From: CBDFLA01 sp965248915
Lineage (GTDB): Bacteria; Pseudomonadota; Alphaproteobacteria; M2410
Reading direction: 5' to 3'
Length of the DNA stretch: 64,000 bases
Assembly (NCBI GenBank): GCA_965248915.1
Contig: OZ252216.1
Location: 3,224,001 to 3,288,000, forward strand
In this document: in pieces, positions 27,290 to 35,785 of the stretch
Numbering within the stretch: the first letter of the stretch is position 1
Layout: every line of letters starts with the position of its first letter
Position numbers and translations under genes: made by a program
Notes under the pieces: model-generated
Seen by the model: the letters and a program-made list of their open reading frames with translations, nothing else
Databases searched by the model: none
Told to the model about the DNA's origin: nothing

Positions 27290-28831
27290 TCACTCCACGG
27301 TTCGGTAGAGTACTGCAGGATCGTTGGGTTGCACGAGTTTGCGTCGGATTGAAGACGGCAGCAAACGGTCCACATGTAATCCTTTTGCCAGCTGGCCAAT
27401 AACTCGATTGGGCGGATCTACAGTTTTGACCACTTCCCAATGATGTTCAGGCATATAGTCGCTCGCGACGAACCACTTTTTAGCCTCCCGCCTTTGCACC
27501 AGATTTTTGCTGACATGTAGGTAGAGCGCACCGTCAGGAGGGCGTTCGCCAACAACACGGTGTGCGAGTCCTTTCGATTCAAGCAGGAAGGCTGCACGGT
27601 CAGCGGTACTTGGATCCGTATATATGATCTCATCAAGATCACTTGCCAGGACGACCAAAGCTCGCTCCGCAAAGAAGTAGTCCTTGTTGTCAACCAAGCT
27701 ACCGCCGACAAAGGACGCAAAGAGCGCGAATACAACACCTATGCGCTGTGCCGGATGCCATTGTTCCGCTCCACGAATCCACATGACGATCACGATTATC
27801 GCGCCAAAGGCAGCGGCGGCAAAATAGCGGGGCTCCAGATAGAGGCTCTTTGTAAGGAAAGCGATAAGCAAGAAATTGCAAATGGCGAGCACCAAAAACG
27901 GTGTTGCAGTTTTTGGGAACTTCGATGGGCTGTTTGACATAAACCGCCAAGTTGCCAAGGCAATGGCACAAATCACAAAAAGCAAACCAAACTCTTGGTT
28001 CGCGAATATCACCAGGAACGGATCAACAAAACTGCCTAGAGAGATATTTCCCGCTGCGTCTACACCCTCAACGACCACCGATTGCCTGTCCACCAAGTCA
28101 TGACCGACGTCGGTTTGTAATCGGTAGAGCGGCGCTCCTGACAGTGCCCATAGATAGGCATACTCAATTGCGGTAATGACGATGAATGCCCCTCCAACGA
28201 TGAAGTACCGAATTCGGTTTCCGCCGTACCCGATCAGGAACAATACGATGTAGGTTATCACTAGAGAGAGGGCGGTTTCCCTTGACGCAAAAGCGATTCC
28301 GGCAAGCACTCCAGAGACAATGAGCCATGGGGCGAAGCGTCTGTCTTCTGTCGCTTTGATAAACGCCATGAGCGACGTCACGCTGAAGAACACTTCAGGG
28401 GCTTCAACGGACGCGGATGTAAATTTGAGTGAGAAAATGGGGACGGCTGCTACCAGCAAAGCCATCAACATGGCCCAACCCTCGCCGGCACGGGTTCGGA
28501 AAAACAAATAGGTGAGGATCACTAGGGCAGCGAGATAGATCATTGAAGGGAGGCTAAGCGAAAGTTCGCTGGGACCGAAGACGCCGATGCTGAAGGCAAT
28601 CGGCAGAACAAGTGGATATCTCAGCTCCCAATGGTTTTTCCCGAGGTAAGGAAACTCAGACAAAATACCTTGCGCACCTTGCAAGTAAAAGGCGTCGTCG
28701 CTGCCGAGATAGCCGACCCAGCTCATCTTAAGGAACGCACACACAACGACCAGGAGAATGCCGACATTGCACGCGATCAAATGGCGAGCGTAGAAACCAC
28801 TAATGTCGTTCATTCCTTGGAAACGCCACAT
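27290..28831 (-). CDS. GT39/ArnT-like membrane glycosyltransferase
   Basis: A 513-residue multi-pass membrane protein with about ten or more hydrophobic spans and a C-terminal soluble tail. An acidic first-loop pattern (YLGSDDAFYLQGAQ) corresponds to the catalytic Asp-containing loop of polyprenyl-phosphate-dependent transferases of the PMT/ArnT class. The ATG at 28831 follows AGGGG and overlaps the GtrA gene by 32 bases, implying translational coupling. Together with GtrA and the GtrB-like protein upstream it resembles a three-gene glycan-decoration module in which sugar is moved from a polyprenyl phosphate onto a periplasmic acceptor. Confidence 0.72.
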   Translation of the reverse strand: MWRFQGMNDISGFYARHLIACNVGILLVVVCAFLKMSWVGYLGSDDAFYLQGAQGILSEFPYLGKNHWELRYPLVLPIAFSIGVFGPSELSLSLPSMIYLAALVILTYLFFRTRAGEGWAMLMALLVAAVPIFSLKFTSASVEAPEVFFSVTSLMAFIKATEDRRFAPWLIVSGVLAGIAFASRETALSLVITYIVLFLIGYGGNRIRYFIVGGAFIVITAIEYAYLWALSGAPLYRLQTDVGHDLVDRQSVVVEGVDAAGNISLGSFVDPFLVIFANQEFGLLFVICAIALATWRFMSNSPSKFPKTATPFLVLAICNFLLIAFLTKSLYLEPRYFAAAAFGAIIVIVMWIRGAEQWHPAQRIGVVFALFASFVGGSLVDNKDYFFAERALVVLASDLDEIIYTDPSTADRAAFLLESKGLAHRVVGERPPDGALYLHVSKNLVQRREAKKWFVASDYMPEHHWEVVKTVDPPNRVIGQLAKGLHVDRLLPSSIRRKLVQPNDPAVLYRTVE

Positions 28832-29255
28832 AATGTGCCCCTAAATAATTGAAGAGCATTGCCACCGCCGACCCGATCGTTAGTGCGATTAGGGGCGCGC
28901 CCCGCAATCCAGAAAGTACTGTCAAAGACACAACAAAGATACCGTAGTTGAGGGTTGCACCTGCAACCTGAACACCAAAGTACCGAGAATACTCAGACTT
29001 GGCTTTGTTTCGATCTGAGCGATCAACAAAAGTGAAGGTACGATTGAGATACCAGGTTATCGATACGGCGACCAAAAAAGACAAGACACGGGCGACATAC
29101 ACGGAAATTGAAAGGGGATGAATAAGTATCAAGAAGACAGAGGCATCAACAAGAAACCCCAACCCGCCGGTGAGAAAGAACTTCGAAAAACGGTCGGCAT
29201 GTGGCAAGAAACGGCCCCCAATCTTTTCAACTGAACTTTTGAGTCCGCGTTTCAA
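28800..29255 (-). CDS. GtrA-family membrane protein
   Basis: A 151-residue protein with four predicted spans and the GtrA pattern FLTGGLGFLVDASVFLIL near the N-terminus and the segment VSITWYLNRTFTF. GtrA proteins are thought to flip polyprenyl-phosphate-linked sugars to the periplasm. The start overlaps the stop of the GtrB-like gene (ATGA-type overlap at 29252-29255). The 3' end overlaps the GT39-like gene. The tight packing supports one functional unit. Confidence 0.85.
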   Translation of the reverse strand: MKRGLKSSVEKIGGRFLPHADRFSKFFLTGGLGFLVDASVFLILIHPLSISVYVARVLSFLVAVSITWYLNRTFTFVDRSDRNKAKSEYSRYFGVQVAGATLNYGIFVVSLTVLSGLRGAPLIALTIGSAVAMLFNYLGAHYVAFPRNERH

Positions 29256-30211
29256 GCTGGATTCCTCGAATCATCTGTACCCCGAGATCCCAGGAAGGAC
29301 GGCAGTGATAAGTAGTGCAAGCGTTTCATTTCCTTGCGGCCTCTCGTGACCGTGTCGAGAATCAGTCCGCTTGAGAACGAGATAAATGCGAGAAGCACCA
29401 ATCCCGTTGAAAGAACAGCGGTCGGCAATCGCGGCACCAGTCCTGTGTCTAGGTAAGTAGCAATAACCGGCGCGATCAAGATAGAAGCAAGAGCAATCAG
29501 AGTTGCCGCAACGACGGAGAAGAAGAACAAAGGCTGTTCGTTCTTTAGCAACACGCCGATAGTTCGAAGTATCCGGAACCCATCCCGGTATGTGTTGAGT
29601 TTGCTCTCGCTGCCTTCAGCCCTGTCCGAATAGGCCGTATCGATCTCATTGACCGGCATACGCAATTCGAGAGCGTGTATGGTGAGTTCCGTTTCGATTT
29701 CAAAGCCTTGCGACAAGACCGGGAAAGATTTGACAAACCGACGAGAAAAAGCCCGGTATCCACTCAGGATGTCTTCAAATTGCCGCCCGAAGAACATTGC
29801 AACCAGACGTGTCAAAAGAGCGTTTCCGAACCTATGGCCCGGGCGATAGGCTTCTTTGATATCGGAGATTCGGCGGCCATTGACCATGTCGAGATTTTCA
29901 TTTCTCAAAGCATGAATGAGTTCAGGTGCAGCTTTTGCGTCGTAGGTGTCGTCGCCATCCACCATCAAATAAACATCAGCTTCTACATCTGCGAACATCC
30001 GTCGAACAACCTGGCCTTTTCCTTGACCGCGTTCCCGACGCACGATGGCGCCTGCCTTTTTAGCAACGTTAATAGTGTGATCGCTTGAGTTGTTGTCGTA
30101 GACAAAGATGCGTGCGCCAGGCAACACGGACTTAAAGTCCCTCACAACCTTTTCAATCGCCATTTCCTCATTGAAGCAAGGAATCAAGACCGCCGTGTCT
30201 TCATATGTCAA
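29252..30211 (-). CDS. GtrB-like polyprenyl-phosphate glycosyltransferase (GT2)
   Basis: A 319-residue enzyme with a GT2 catalytic domain and two C-terminal membrane spans near residues 228-275. Motifs include VLIPCFNEEMAIEKVV at the N-terminus, the donor/metal motif MVDGDDTYD and the acceptor-region motif DILSGYRAFSRRFV. It probably transfers a sugar from a nucleotide donor to polyprenyl phosphate, for use by GtrA and the GT39-like transferase encoded directly downstream. No clear terminator separates it from the O-ligase gene upstream in the same operon. Confidence 0.87.
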   Translation of the reverse strand: MTYEDTAVLIPCFNEEMAIEKVVRDFKSVLPGARIFVYDNNSSDHTINVAKKAGAIVRRERGQGKGQVVRRMFADVEADVYLMVDGDDTYDAKAAPELIHALRNENLDMVNGRRISDIKEAYRPGHRFGNALLTRLVAMFFGRQFEDILSGYRAFSRRFVKSFPVLSQGFEIETELTIHALELRMPVNEIDTAYSDRAEGSESKLNTYRDGFRILRTIGVLLKNEQPLFFFSVVAATLIALASILIAPVIATYLDTGLVPRLPTAVLSTGLVLLAFISFSSGLILDTVTRGRKEMKRLHYLSLPSFLGSRGTDDSRNPA

Positions 30212-30327
30212 TGAACTGGTCTCCTTGTTGCGATCCCGTGACCCCCGCGAGTGGGGTGATTTTTTGACTCTGATGACGTGGCCACCACCCTAAGACACCA
30301 CAATACCTTAAAATCAATGACAAGGAT

Positions 30328-31635
30328 CTACGTCAGCAATTGACCTTGTCGCCACGCCAGACTTCGAAGTGCAATTGTCATTGCTACCATATAGTAAATA
30401 AATGGTTGAAATGCGATGCCGACGAAGGCGCCTCCGGTCATAAAGACCCCTACGGCCATAATCATGGCTGTCGCAAGTGAGTGAACCCAGGGAGGCCAAT
30501 CGTCTGTACGGCTTTTTGTGCGAATGGAAAGGAGATTCAGCAGCATCAGTGTGACAATCGTCAGAAAGATAGCAAGTCCCACGAATCCGTGTTCACCTAA
30601 GACCTCAAAGTAGATGCTGTGAAAGGCCTTTGCTTCCTTCTCAACAAACCTCGATCTCTCGTCAAATATCAATTCTCGCTCACCAATATCTTTCAGCTCA
30701 AGAATGATGGTGTTGATCTGATAGACATCGAACCCGCCTCCGAGCGGGTTGTCCCGCGCGTAGTTGTATGTCCAAGTCCACACGGCAATTCGTGCACTGG
30801 CAGAACTATCGGCTTGATAGTTGACAATTGTCATCATGCGTTCTTGCCAGGCCGGTGGAGTAACGAGGAAGAGCATCACACACGTCACACTGATCGACAC
30901 AAAGTATGCAATTCGATGCTTTTGTAGGGCGATAAAAAGGGCAGCCAAAACAGCGAGCGCAATGAGGCCCGTCCGAGCTTCCGTGCCCACGACGGCGATG
31001 ATAGAGGAAGCAATGGTGCCGAGCACGATAGCATCGGTAACTCTGCCTTGTTTGAAGATGAGTGAATGAACGCGAAAATGAAGGGCGATCGGAATAAGCA
31101 TCGTTGAGACAAGAGCAATGGTGCTAGATTCCGAAAGTCCATGGTTTTGCCGAATGAGAGGCCCAATACCGTAACCGCCATCTCCAATCAATGTCTTCAT
31201 GGCCACAGAGACATTGAAGCCGAAGACTGAGAAGATGAAGATCCAAAAGAAAGCCTCGATCTGAATACGAGACCTGAAGATGAACGGCATGAACGACGCA
31301 AAAATAATGCTCTTGAAAGCCCAGTCCCATTTGACCCAAGCAGCGTCTTGAACGACCGCCCAGGTCGTCGTCAGGGTTATCCACCCCGCCCAAACTAAAA
31401 GCAAAACATGCAGGAAAGTCAATTTCGGCGGGTACTTCCGGTCAGCAAGAAGATACATGCCGACAGTAGATGCGGCCATCACCAAAGAAACCGGTGTTCC
31501 TCGAATGAGATTGAAGGCAAGCCTTTGAGGTGTCAGGAGATCGACCCAAATATACCCAAGCCCTAATGCAAACGGTGCAAACAGCCCGTAAAACAAGAAC
31601 ACACCGAAGAAGGCTAGAAGGAAGATACCCCTCAT
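30328..31635 (-). CDS. XrtA-associated O-glycosylation ligase/polymerase (Wzy-C family)
   Basis: A 435-residue integral membrane protein with around ten spans. The opening, FLLAFFGVFLFYGLFAPFAL with LGYIWVDLLTP after it, is characteristic of the exosortase A-associated O-ligase family (TIGR03097). The longest periplasmic loop lies in the second half, with SRFVEKEAKAFHSIYFEVLG and the EHGFVGLAIFL segment, as in Wzy_C proteins. It may polymerise repeat units or attach glycan to PEP-CTERM proteins; both are proposed for the family. Its ATG overlaps the stop codon of the small upstream gene, suggesting coupled translation. Confidence 0.88.
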   Translation of the reverse strand: MRGIFLLAFFGVFLFYGLFAPFALGLGYIWVDLLTPQRLAFNLIRGTPVSLVMAASTVGMYLLADRKYPPKLTFLHVLLLVWAGWITLTTTWAVVQDAAWVKWDWAFKSIIFASFMPFIFRSRIQIEAFFWIFIFSVFGFNVSVAMKTLIGDGGYGIGPLIRQNHGLSESSTIALVSTMLIPIALHFRVHSLIFKQGRVTDAIVLGTIASSIIAVVGTEARTGLIALAVLAALFIALQKHRIAYFVSISVTCVMLFLVTPPAWQERMMTIVNYQADSSASARIAVWTWTYNYARDNPLGGGFDVYQINTIILELKDIGERELIFDERSRFVEKEAKAFHSIYFEVLGEHGFVGLAIFLTIVTLMLLNLLSIRTKSRTDDWPPWVHSLATAMIMAVGVFMTGGAFVGIAFQPFIYYMVAMTIALRSLAWRQGQLLT

Positions 31636-31793
31636 CGTGGCTGCTTCCCGTGCTCGTCATCTGGTTCTGATTCATCTCGGAAATCAGCATCCTCAAATTC
31701 GATCCAGCGACGAACGCGGTCGATCTTTACGGCGCGAATGAGCGTGTAAAGGATTAACCCATGGCTTATCAGAATTGCCAGATTGTCAATCAT
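31632..31793 (-). CDS. 53-residue membrane protein translationally coupled to the O-ligase
   Basis: A short frame starting MIDNLAILISHGLILYTLIR, with one hydrophobic span (residues 4-21) and then a charged tail rich in Arg, Asp and Glu. Its TGA (31632-31634) overlaps the ATG of the O-ligase (31633-31635). The ATG at 31793 has a GGGGACC sequence upstream, a weak ribosome site. The membrane span, charge pattern and coupling support a real gene; no family is recognised. It could be a small partner or assembly factor for the ligase. Confidence 0.6.
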   Translation of the reverse strand: MIDNLAILISHGLILYTLIRAVKIDRVRRWIEFEDADFRDESEPDDEHGKQPR

Positions 31794-31895
31794 ACCAAGG
31801 TCCCCATCTGCGGTATCTGCCGCAACTTGAGTATCGTATTCTATATTCGTTTAGGCTCCATTGAAAGCCATGCCTCCGCCCAAGATTTGCGTGGG

Positions 31896-33434
31896 TCAAG
31901 TCGCCCGATATCGCTGGGAGGCCTTAAACACTTCCGAGACCACCGCAATTATCCGGGTTTCAAACCCCTCAGGGTGTCCAGCACGGCGCCACAGCAGCCA
32001 ATGCGTCCCACAATAGGTTGTGGCACCCACAAGGGCTTTCGCCGCGAGATAAAGACAAAGAACAAGCGCAGCGTCGGATTGGCGTTCGGGGACAACGTAA
32101 GACCCGCAAATTAGAACGGCGGACATTGCCGCGACCGAGAAGAAGCTACGTTGTGCGGCCGCGAGCGGGGCGAGAGCGGGATATTCGAAAAACCGGATCA
32201 AAAGCAGGTAACTGATCACAACGAGCAAGAACAATGAAATGCCGTGGGCGATATAAACACCCACGAAACCCAAAAGAATTCCACCGGTAAGGAGGAGAGA
32301 TATCCTCAAGAACAAGTAGACAACCGCTCGAATGAACAGGGCGCGGGTTTCTCCGATCGAAAGCATGGCGCTGTTGACGACAAAACTAACAGTTTGTAGT
32401 CCGAGAATGGGAGCCACAAATTGAACCATCGGTATGATGATATTCCATTTGTCACCCAAGACCAGATGGACAAACTCTTCCGCAACGAAAGCAAATCCAA
32501 CAGCGATAGGAAATCCAACCCCTGCGAATACTCCAATACTGTCTAAGATCTGTAGACGGAGTTTATCCATATTGCCAGAAGACTTAGCAAACCCTGGGAA
32601 AAGAACGCTGGCGATCGGCTCGAATAATTCCCTGGTTAGTAACACCGAGATCTCCTGGCCCATGTAGTAGTTGCCGGTCATTTTGACATCGACCAACCCT
32701 CCTACGATGAGCTTGTCGGCATTGTGGCTGAGGGAGTTCGCTACATTGTGTCCTGCCAACCAGATCGAGAAACCAAAGAGCTTACTGGTCGAGGTCAGGC
32801 GCGGTCGAGGCAGATACGGATAAAGGATGTAGCTGAAGGCGAGTTGACTGGCCGCCATGATGACTTGGCCAGCCACGAGCGCCCAGTAAGAACGCCAAAT
32901 GACCGCAATGGAGATGATTGTAATGACCGAGAGAAGCTTTGCTCCGATCGACATCAAAAAAACGCGGGAAAACTCAAGGTCCCGGGTCAGGTTTATGAAC
33001 TTGGGGTTCTGTAGCCCCTTTAGGATCGGAATGAAGGCGATGACTTGGATAATGGGTCCGATCCGAGGCTCGTCGAAGACACCTGGCAAATACACAGCAC
33101 AAATTGAGATAGCCGAGAAGAGGATGAGCCCGCGGACAAAATTCAAAGTCCAAGCCGTATCATAGTCATCGCGGTCTTCGCTTTGGAACTTGATTAGGGC
33201 GGAATCAAAGCCAAGCGCTGTAATCCCTTCTGCAATTCCGAGAACCGCTGAGGCAAGCGCGATGAGTCCAAAGTCTTCAGGGAACAGAATTCTCGCAACA
33301 ATGATCGTACTTATGAGCCCGATCAAGCGCAGCCCAAACCTCGCTGCCAGAAGCCAAGTCGCACCGATCGTGACACGGCGCCCCATGGTCAGCTCTTTCT
33401 TGGGGGCATCAGGGATATGACTTTCGTCGCTCAT
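31896..33434 (-). CDS. Polysaccharide flippase (Wzx, PST/MATE-type)
   Basis: A 512-residue protein with around 12-14 predicted spans. The N-terminus includes the typical Wzx pattern, GATWLLAARFGLRLIGLIST followed by IVARILFPEDFGLIALA. The family moves undecaprenyl-linked repeat units from the cytoplasmic to the periplasmic face. It precedes the small membrane protein and O-ligase genes and follows the sulfotransferase gene with a three-base gap. In this locus it is the only clear flippase. Confidence 0.9.
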   Translation of the reverse strand: MSDESHIPDAPKKELTMGRRVTIGATWLLAARFGLRLIGLISTIIVARILFPEDFGLIALASAVLGIAEGITALGFDSALIKFQSEDRDDYDTAWTLNFVRGLILFSAISICAVYLPGVFDEPRIGPIIQVIAFIPILKGLQNPKFINLTRDLEFSRVFLMSIGAKLLSVITIISIAVIWRSYWALVAGQVIMAASQLAFSYILYPYLPRPRLTSTSKLFGFSIWLAGHNVANSLSHNADKLIVGGLVDVKMTGNYYMGQEISVLLTRELFEPIASVLFPGFAKSSGNMDKLRLQILDSIGVFAGVGFPIAVGFAFVAEEFVHLVLGDKWNIIIPMVQFVAPILGLQTVSFVVNSAMLSIGETRALFIRAVVYLFLRISLLLTGGILLGFVGVYIAHGISLFLLVVISYLLLIRFFEYPALAPLAAAQRSFFSVAAMSAVLICGSYVVPERQSDAALVLCLYLAAKALVGATTYCGTHWLLWRRAGHPEGFETRIIAVVSEVFKASQRYRAT

Positions 33435-33437
33435 GAA

Positions 33438-34301
33438 CTATCCCCAGTGATCCAGCGAACGACCGGCATATGTCGCCAGTCTTTGGTTCAGCGGTCGATA
33501 ATAGTCATCCAGAAACCGCTTTATGTCGGGGTCGATATGGACCACCTTTTGGGCATCTTTGTGACGAAGAAAGGCTCTCAGTTGATCGCCAATCCAGCTC
33601 TGGCTCACCCAGTCCACCAATGCTTGCCCGCCAACCCTGGACATAAGCCGCCGTGTCCGCGCAAAGGCTGAAACCTGTACTTTCCGACCGAGGACCGGGC
33701 TTTCGTAATTCGGATCGATTTCCAAGAACTCAAGAATGGACCGAAGGTAGCTGCGATCATCAGATTGTAAATCGTCGAAGAAGAGAAGCAGGAAACGGTC
33801 TTCCGGGTAGGCGCTCCGAATGCGCTCAACGATTTCTATGTAGCGGCCACGTTGTAGAATTCGAGGGTCTTGTTCAACCGCTTCTTCAAATGTGTCCCAT
33901 TCAAATTGCGCCTTTCGGCTTTGATAATAGCTATAAGCACGTTCAGTGGGATTGCGAACGCTTAGGAGGATCTTGATGTGTGGGAAGGCCTTAACCACTT
34001 TCGGAAAGGGGTCCTCCAGACAGTAATCTGTCGCGATCTCCCCAATCGCTTTTTTGCCAGCGTTCACATCGCCAAATTGTTGAAGATACCAATCAAGACC
34101 ATTGTTGAAATTTGAGTCGAAAAAATAGGTTTGTTTTTTGGTGGGCAAATGAATTTCTGGGTGTCCGCGAAGGGCTTTGTCGACCCAAGTCGTGCCGCCC
34201 CTTTGTGTCCCAACCATGAGGAAAGCAATCTGCTGGGCGGAAACGTGGGTGGCATTTTTCCCTCCGTTAACTTCTTCAGGTATTGCGGATGGTCCGGTCA
34301 T
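33438..34301 (-). CDS. Sulfotransferase domain protein
   Basis: A 287-residue PAPS-dependent sulfotransferase. The 5'-phosphosulfate-binding loop GTQRGGTTWV is at residues 31-40, and the 3'-phosphate-binding motif SVRNPTERAYSYY is near residue 118. These are the two diagnostic PAPS contacts. The position between acyltransferase-like and flippase genes suggests it sulfates a sugar in the lipid-linked unit before export. The acceptor sugar cannot be read from sequence. No sulfate-activation genes are in the window, so PAPS must come from elsewhere. Confidence 0.87.
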   Translation of the reverse strand: MTGPSAIPEEVNGGKNATHVSAQQIAFLMVGTQRGGTTWVDKALRGHPEIHLPTKKQTYFFDSNFNNGLDWYLQQFGDVNAGKKAIGEIATDYCLEDPFPKVVKAFPHIKILLSVRNPTERAYSYYQSRKAQFEWDTFEEAVEQDPRILQRGRYIEIVERIRSAYPEDRFLLLFFDDLQSDDRSYLRSILEFLEIDPNYESPVLGRKVQVSAFARTRRLMSRVGGQALVDWVSQSWIGDQLRAFLRHKDAQKVVHIDPDIKRFLDDYYRPLNQRLATYAGRSLDHWG

Positions 34302-34390
34302 TTTGACGGTTGGTCCTGTCTAGTGATCCCGGTTTGCGGAAATCTCATCGTCAATCACAATTGTCGATATTCAAGTAAGAGATGAGTTTC

Positions 34391-35572
34391 CTATGACTTC
34401 TGTAACTTATTCTTAATTCTGCGAACGGCGCCTTCCGCGCGAAGGATTAGACTTGGGCGCTGAAGTGCAAAGCTAACAATCGTGGGTCCAGGCTCTCCTA
34501 AACTTGTCTTGTAGCGGTTTTCGCCACCCATGAAATCGTAAACGTGAGATCCCCTCTTCAAGTGATCCGCAACACAATACGAGTGAGCAACAAGTCCAGG
34601 CTTTAGTCGGTTGTCTTCTTCGAAAACCAATGCCCCCAAATAGAAGTAAACGTGGTCCCGGTCGATAAAGTTATAAATCCAGGCCATTGGATCACTACCT
34701 GTGTTAATGCGAATAACTTCAAGGACGCCATCACCATAGTATTTATCGATCATTGTTTTGTGGAAATTGACATACTCCTCGCGCTCAAAGGCCTTACCGC
34801 CGCCTTTCTCCTCCCACCTTTTTGAATGATGGGGGGCACCTTCTTGTAAGAACTGCCATGCCTCCGTAGCACTCGAGGCGCGCTCGAGTTCAATAGCGCC
34901 TCTTTCTTCATAAAGGCGAATGGAACGCCGAATTTGACTTCTTGTATTCTTGCTGAGTGTCGAAATGAATCCTTCGACATCGCAGACATCATTTTCCCGA
35001 AGTTTTTTCAGGTCGACTTTCGCTGACCCTGCGCGCGCCCTCAAGTGAAGTGGATACCCGCAATCAGAAAGTGATTCGTACAGGTCCTCAGTTGCGCCTC
35101 TGACAATGATCTCATCCCATTTGGGATGATCTACATTTCGAAGGGCATTCAAAGCAGCTCGCCATACATGACCCTCGTACCCATCTGCCGCAATGAATGT
35201 GTTGAACTCAATTGTGATGGAGTCTTTCTCAGAATCACCAGTGCTGTTCAGGCAGAGTTGTTTGGACGAGAGGATTTTGTGTCGAACCTCTTGCGCCTCG
35301 CAAAAAAATCCGAGCCCGACTGTTTCACCATTTTGTTCAATATTCACGATCCATGGATCAATCGCCTGTTTTGTTAACCAAGTGTCGATCCAAGGCCAAG
35401 ACAGGAAAAAGGGGCGTTGGCATCGCTTCTCAAGAACGGTCCATTTTGAATGCAAATCTTCGGTGCCCTCGAATCTCTCAATTCGAACATCGAAGGCTCC
35501 TATGGATGTGTTTTCCTTGACTTCAGGCAAATCTCTTAACCCCGACAAAGTTTGAATTGTCAAATACGGCAC
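34391..35572 (-). CDS. GNAT/FemAB-like acyltransferase-family protein
   Basis: A 393-residue protein of the cellulose-biosynthesis/BioF2-like acyltransferase group. Patterns include FLSWPWIDTWL near residue 56, ISTLSKNTRSQIRRSIRLYE near residue 205, and the late motif HVYDFMGGENRYKTSLG. Start is a GTG at 35572. It is distinct in sequence from the FemAB-like protein at 6411-7451, but the late FDFGRSKQGTGPYAFKK and YDFMGGENRYKTSLG motifs are in comparable places, so the two are distant relatives. It is the first gene of the minus-strand operon. Substrate unknown; O-acylation of the glycan is possible. Confidence 0.72.
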   Translation of the reverse strand: MPYLTIQTLSGLRDLPEVKENTSIGAFDVRIERFEGTEDLHSKWTVLEKRCQRPFFLSWPWIDTWLTKQAIDPWIVNIEQNGETVGLGFFCEAQEVRHKILSSKQLCLNSTGDSEKDSITIEFNTFIAADGYEGHVWRAALNALRNVDHPKWDEIIVRGATEDLYESLSDCGYPLHLRARAGSAKVDLKKLRENDVCDVEGFISTLSKNTRSQIRRSIRLYEERGAIELERASSATEAWQFLQEGAPHHSKRWEEKGGGKAFEREEYVNFHKTMIDKYYGDGVLEVIRINTGSDPMAWIYNFIDRDHVYFYLGALVFEEDNRLKPGLVAHSYCVADHLKRGSHVYDFMGGENRYKTSLGEPGPTIVSFALQRPSLILRAEGAVRRIKNKLQKS

Positions 35573-35785
35573 ACATCATGCAAACTACTTCAAGAAATAG
35601 ACCATATGAATTCCACAGGATGCAAATGGTTTTTCAAAACAAGGTGTTAACAAGTGGTGAACGTGAATTGTTGTTGCCATTAACCGAGCCTCCCACGTAG
35701 ACTCCTGATTGTAACATCTTTACACATACCTTGTGATGTGTTCCGGAAAGTCGTGGCAATTGGGCCGCGAACAACAAGAGACAAT

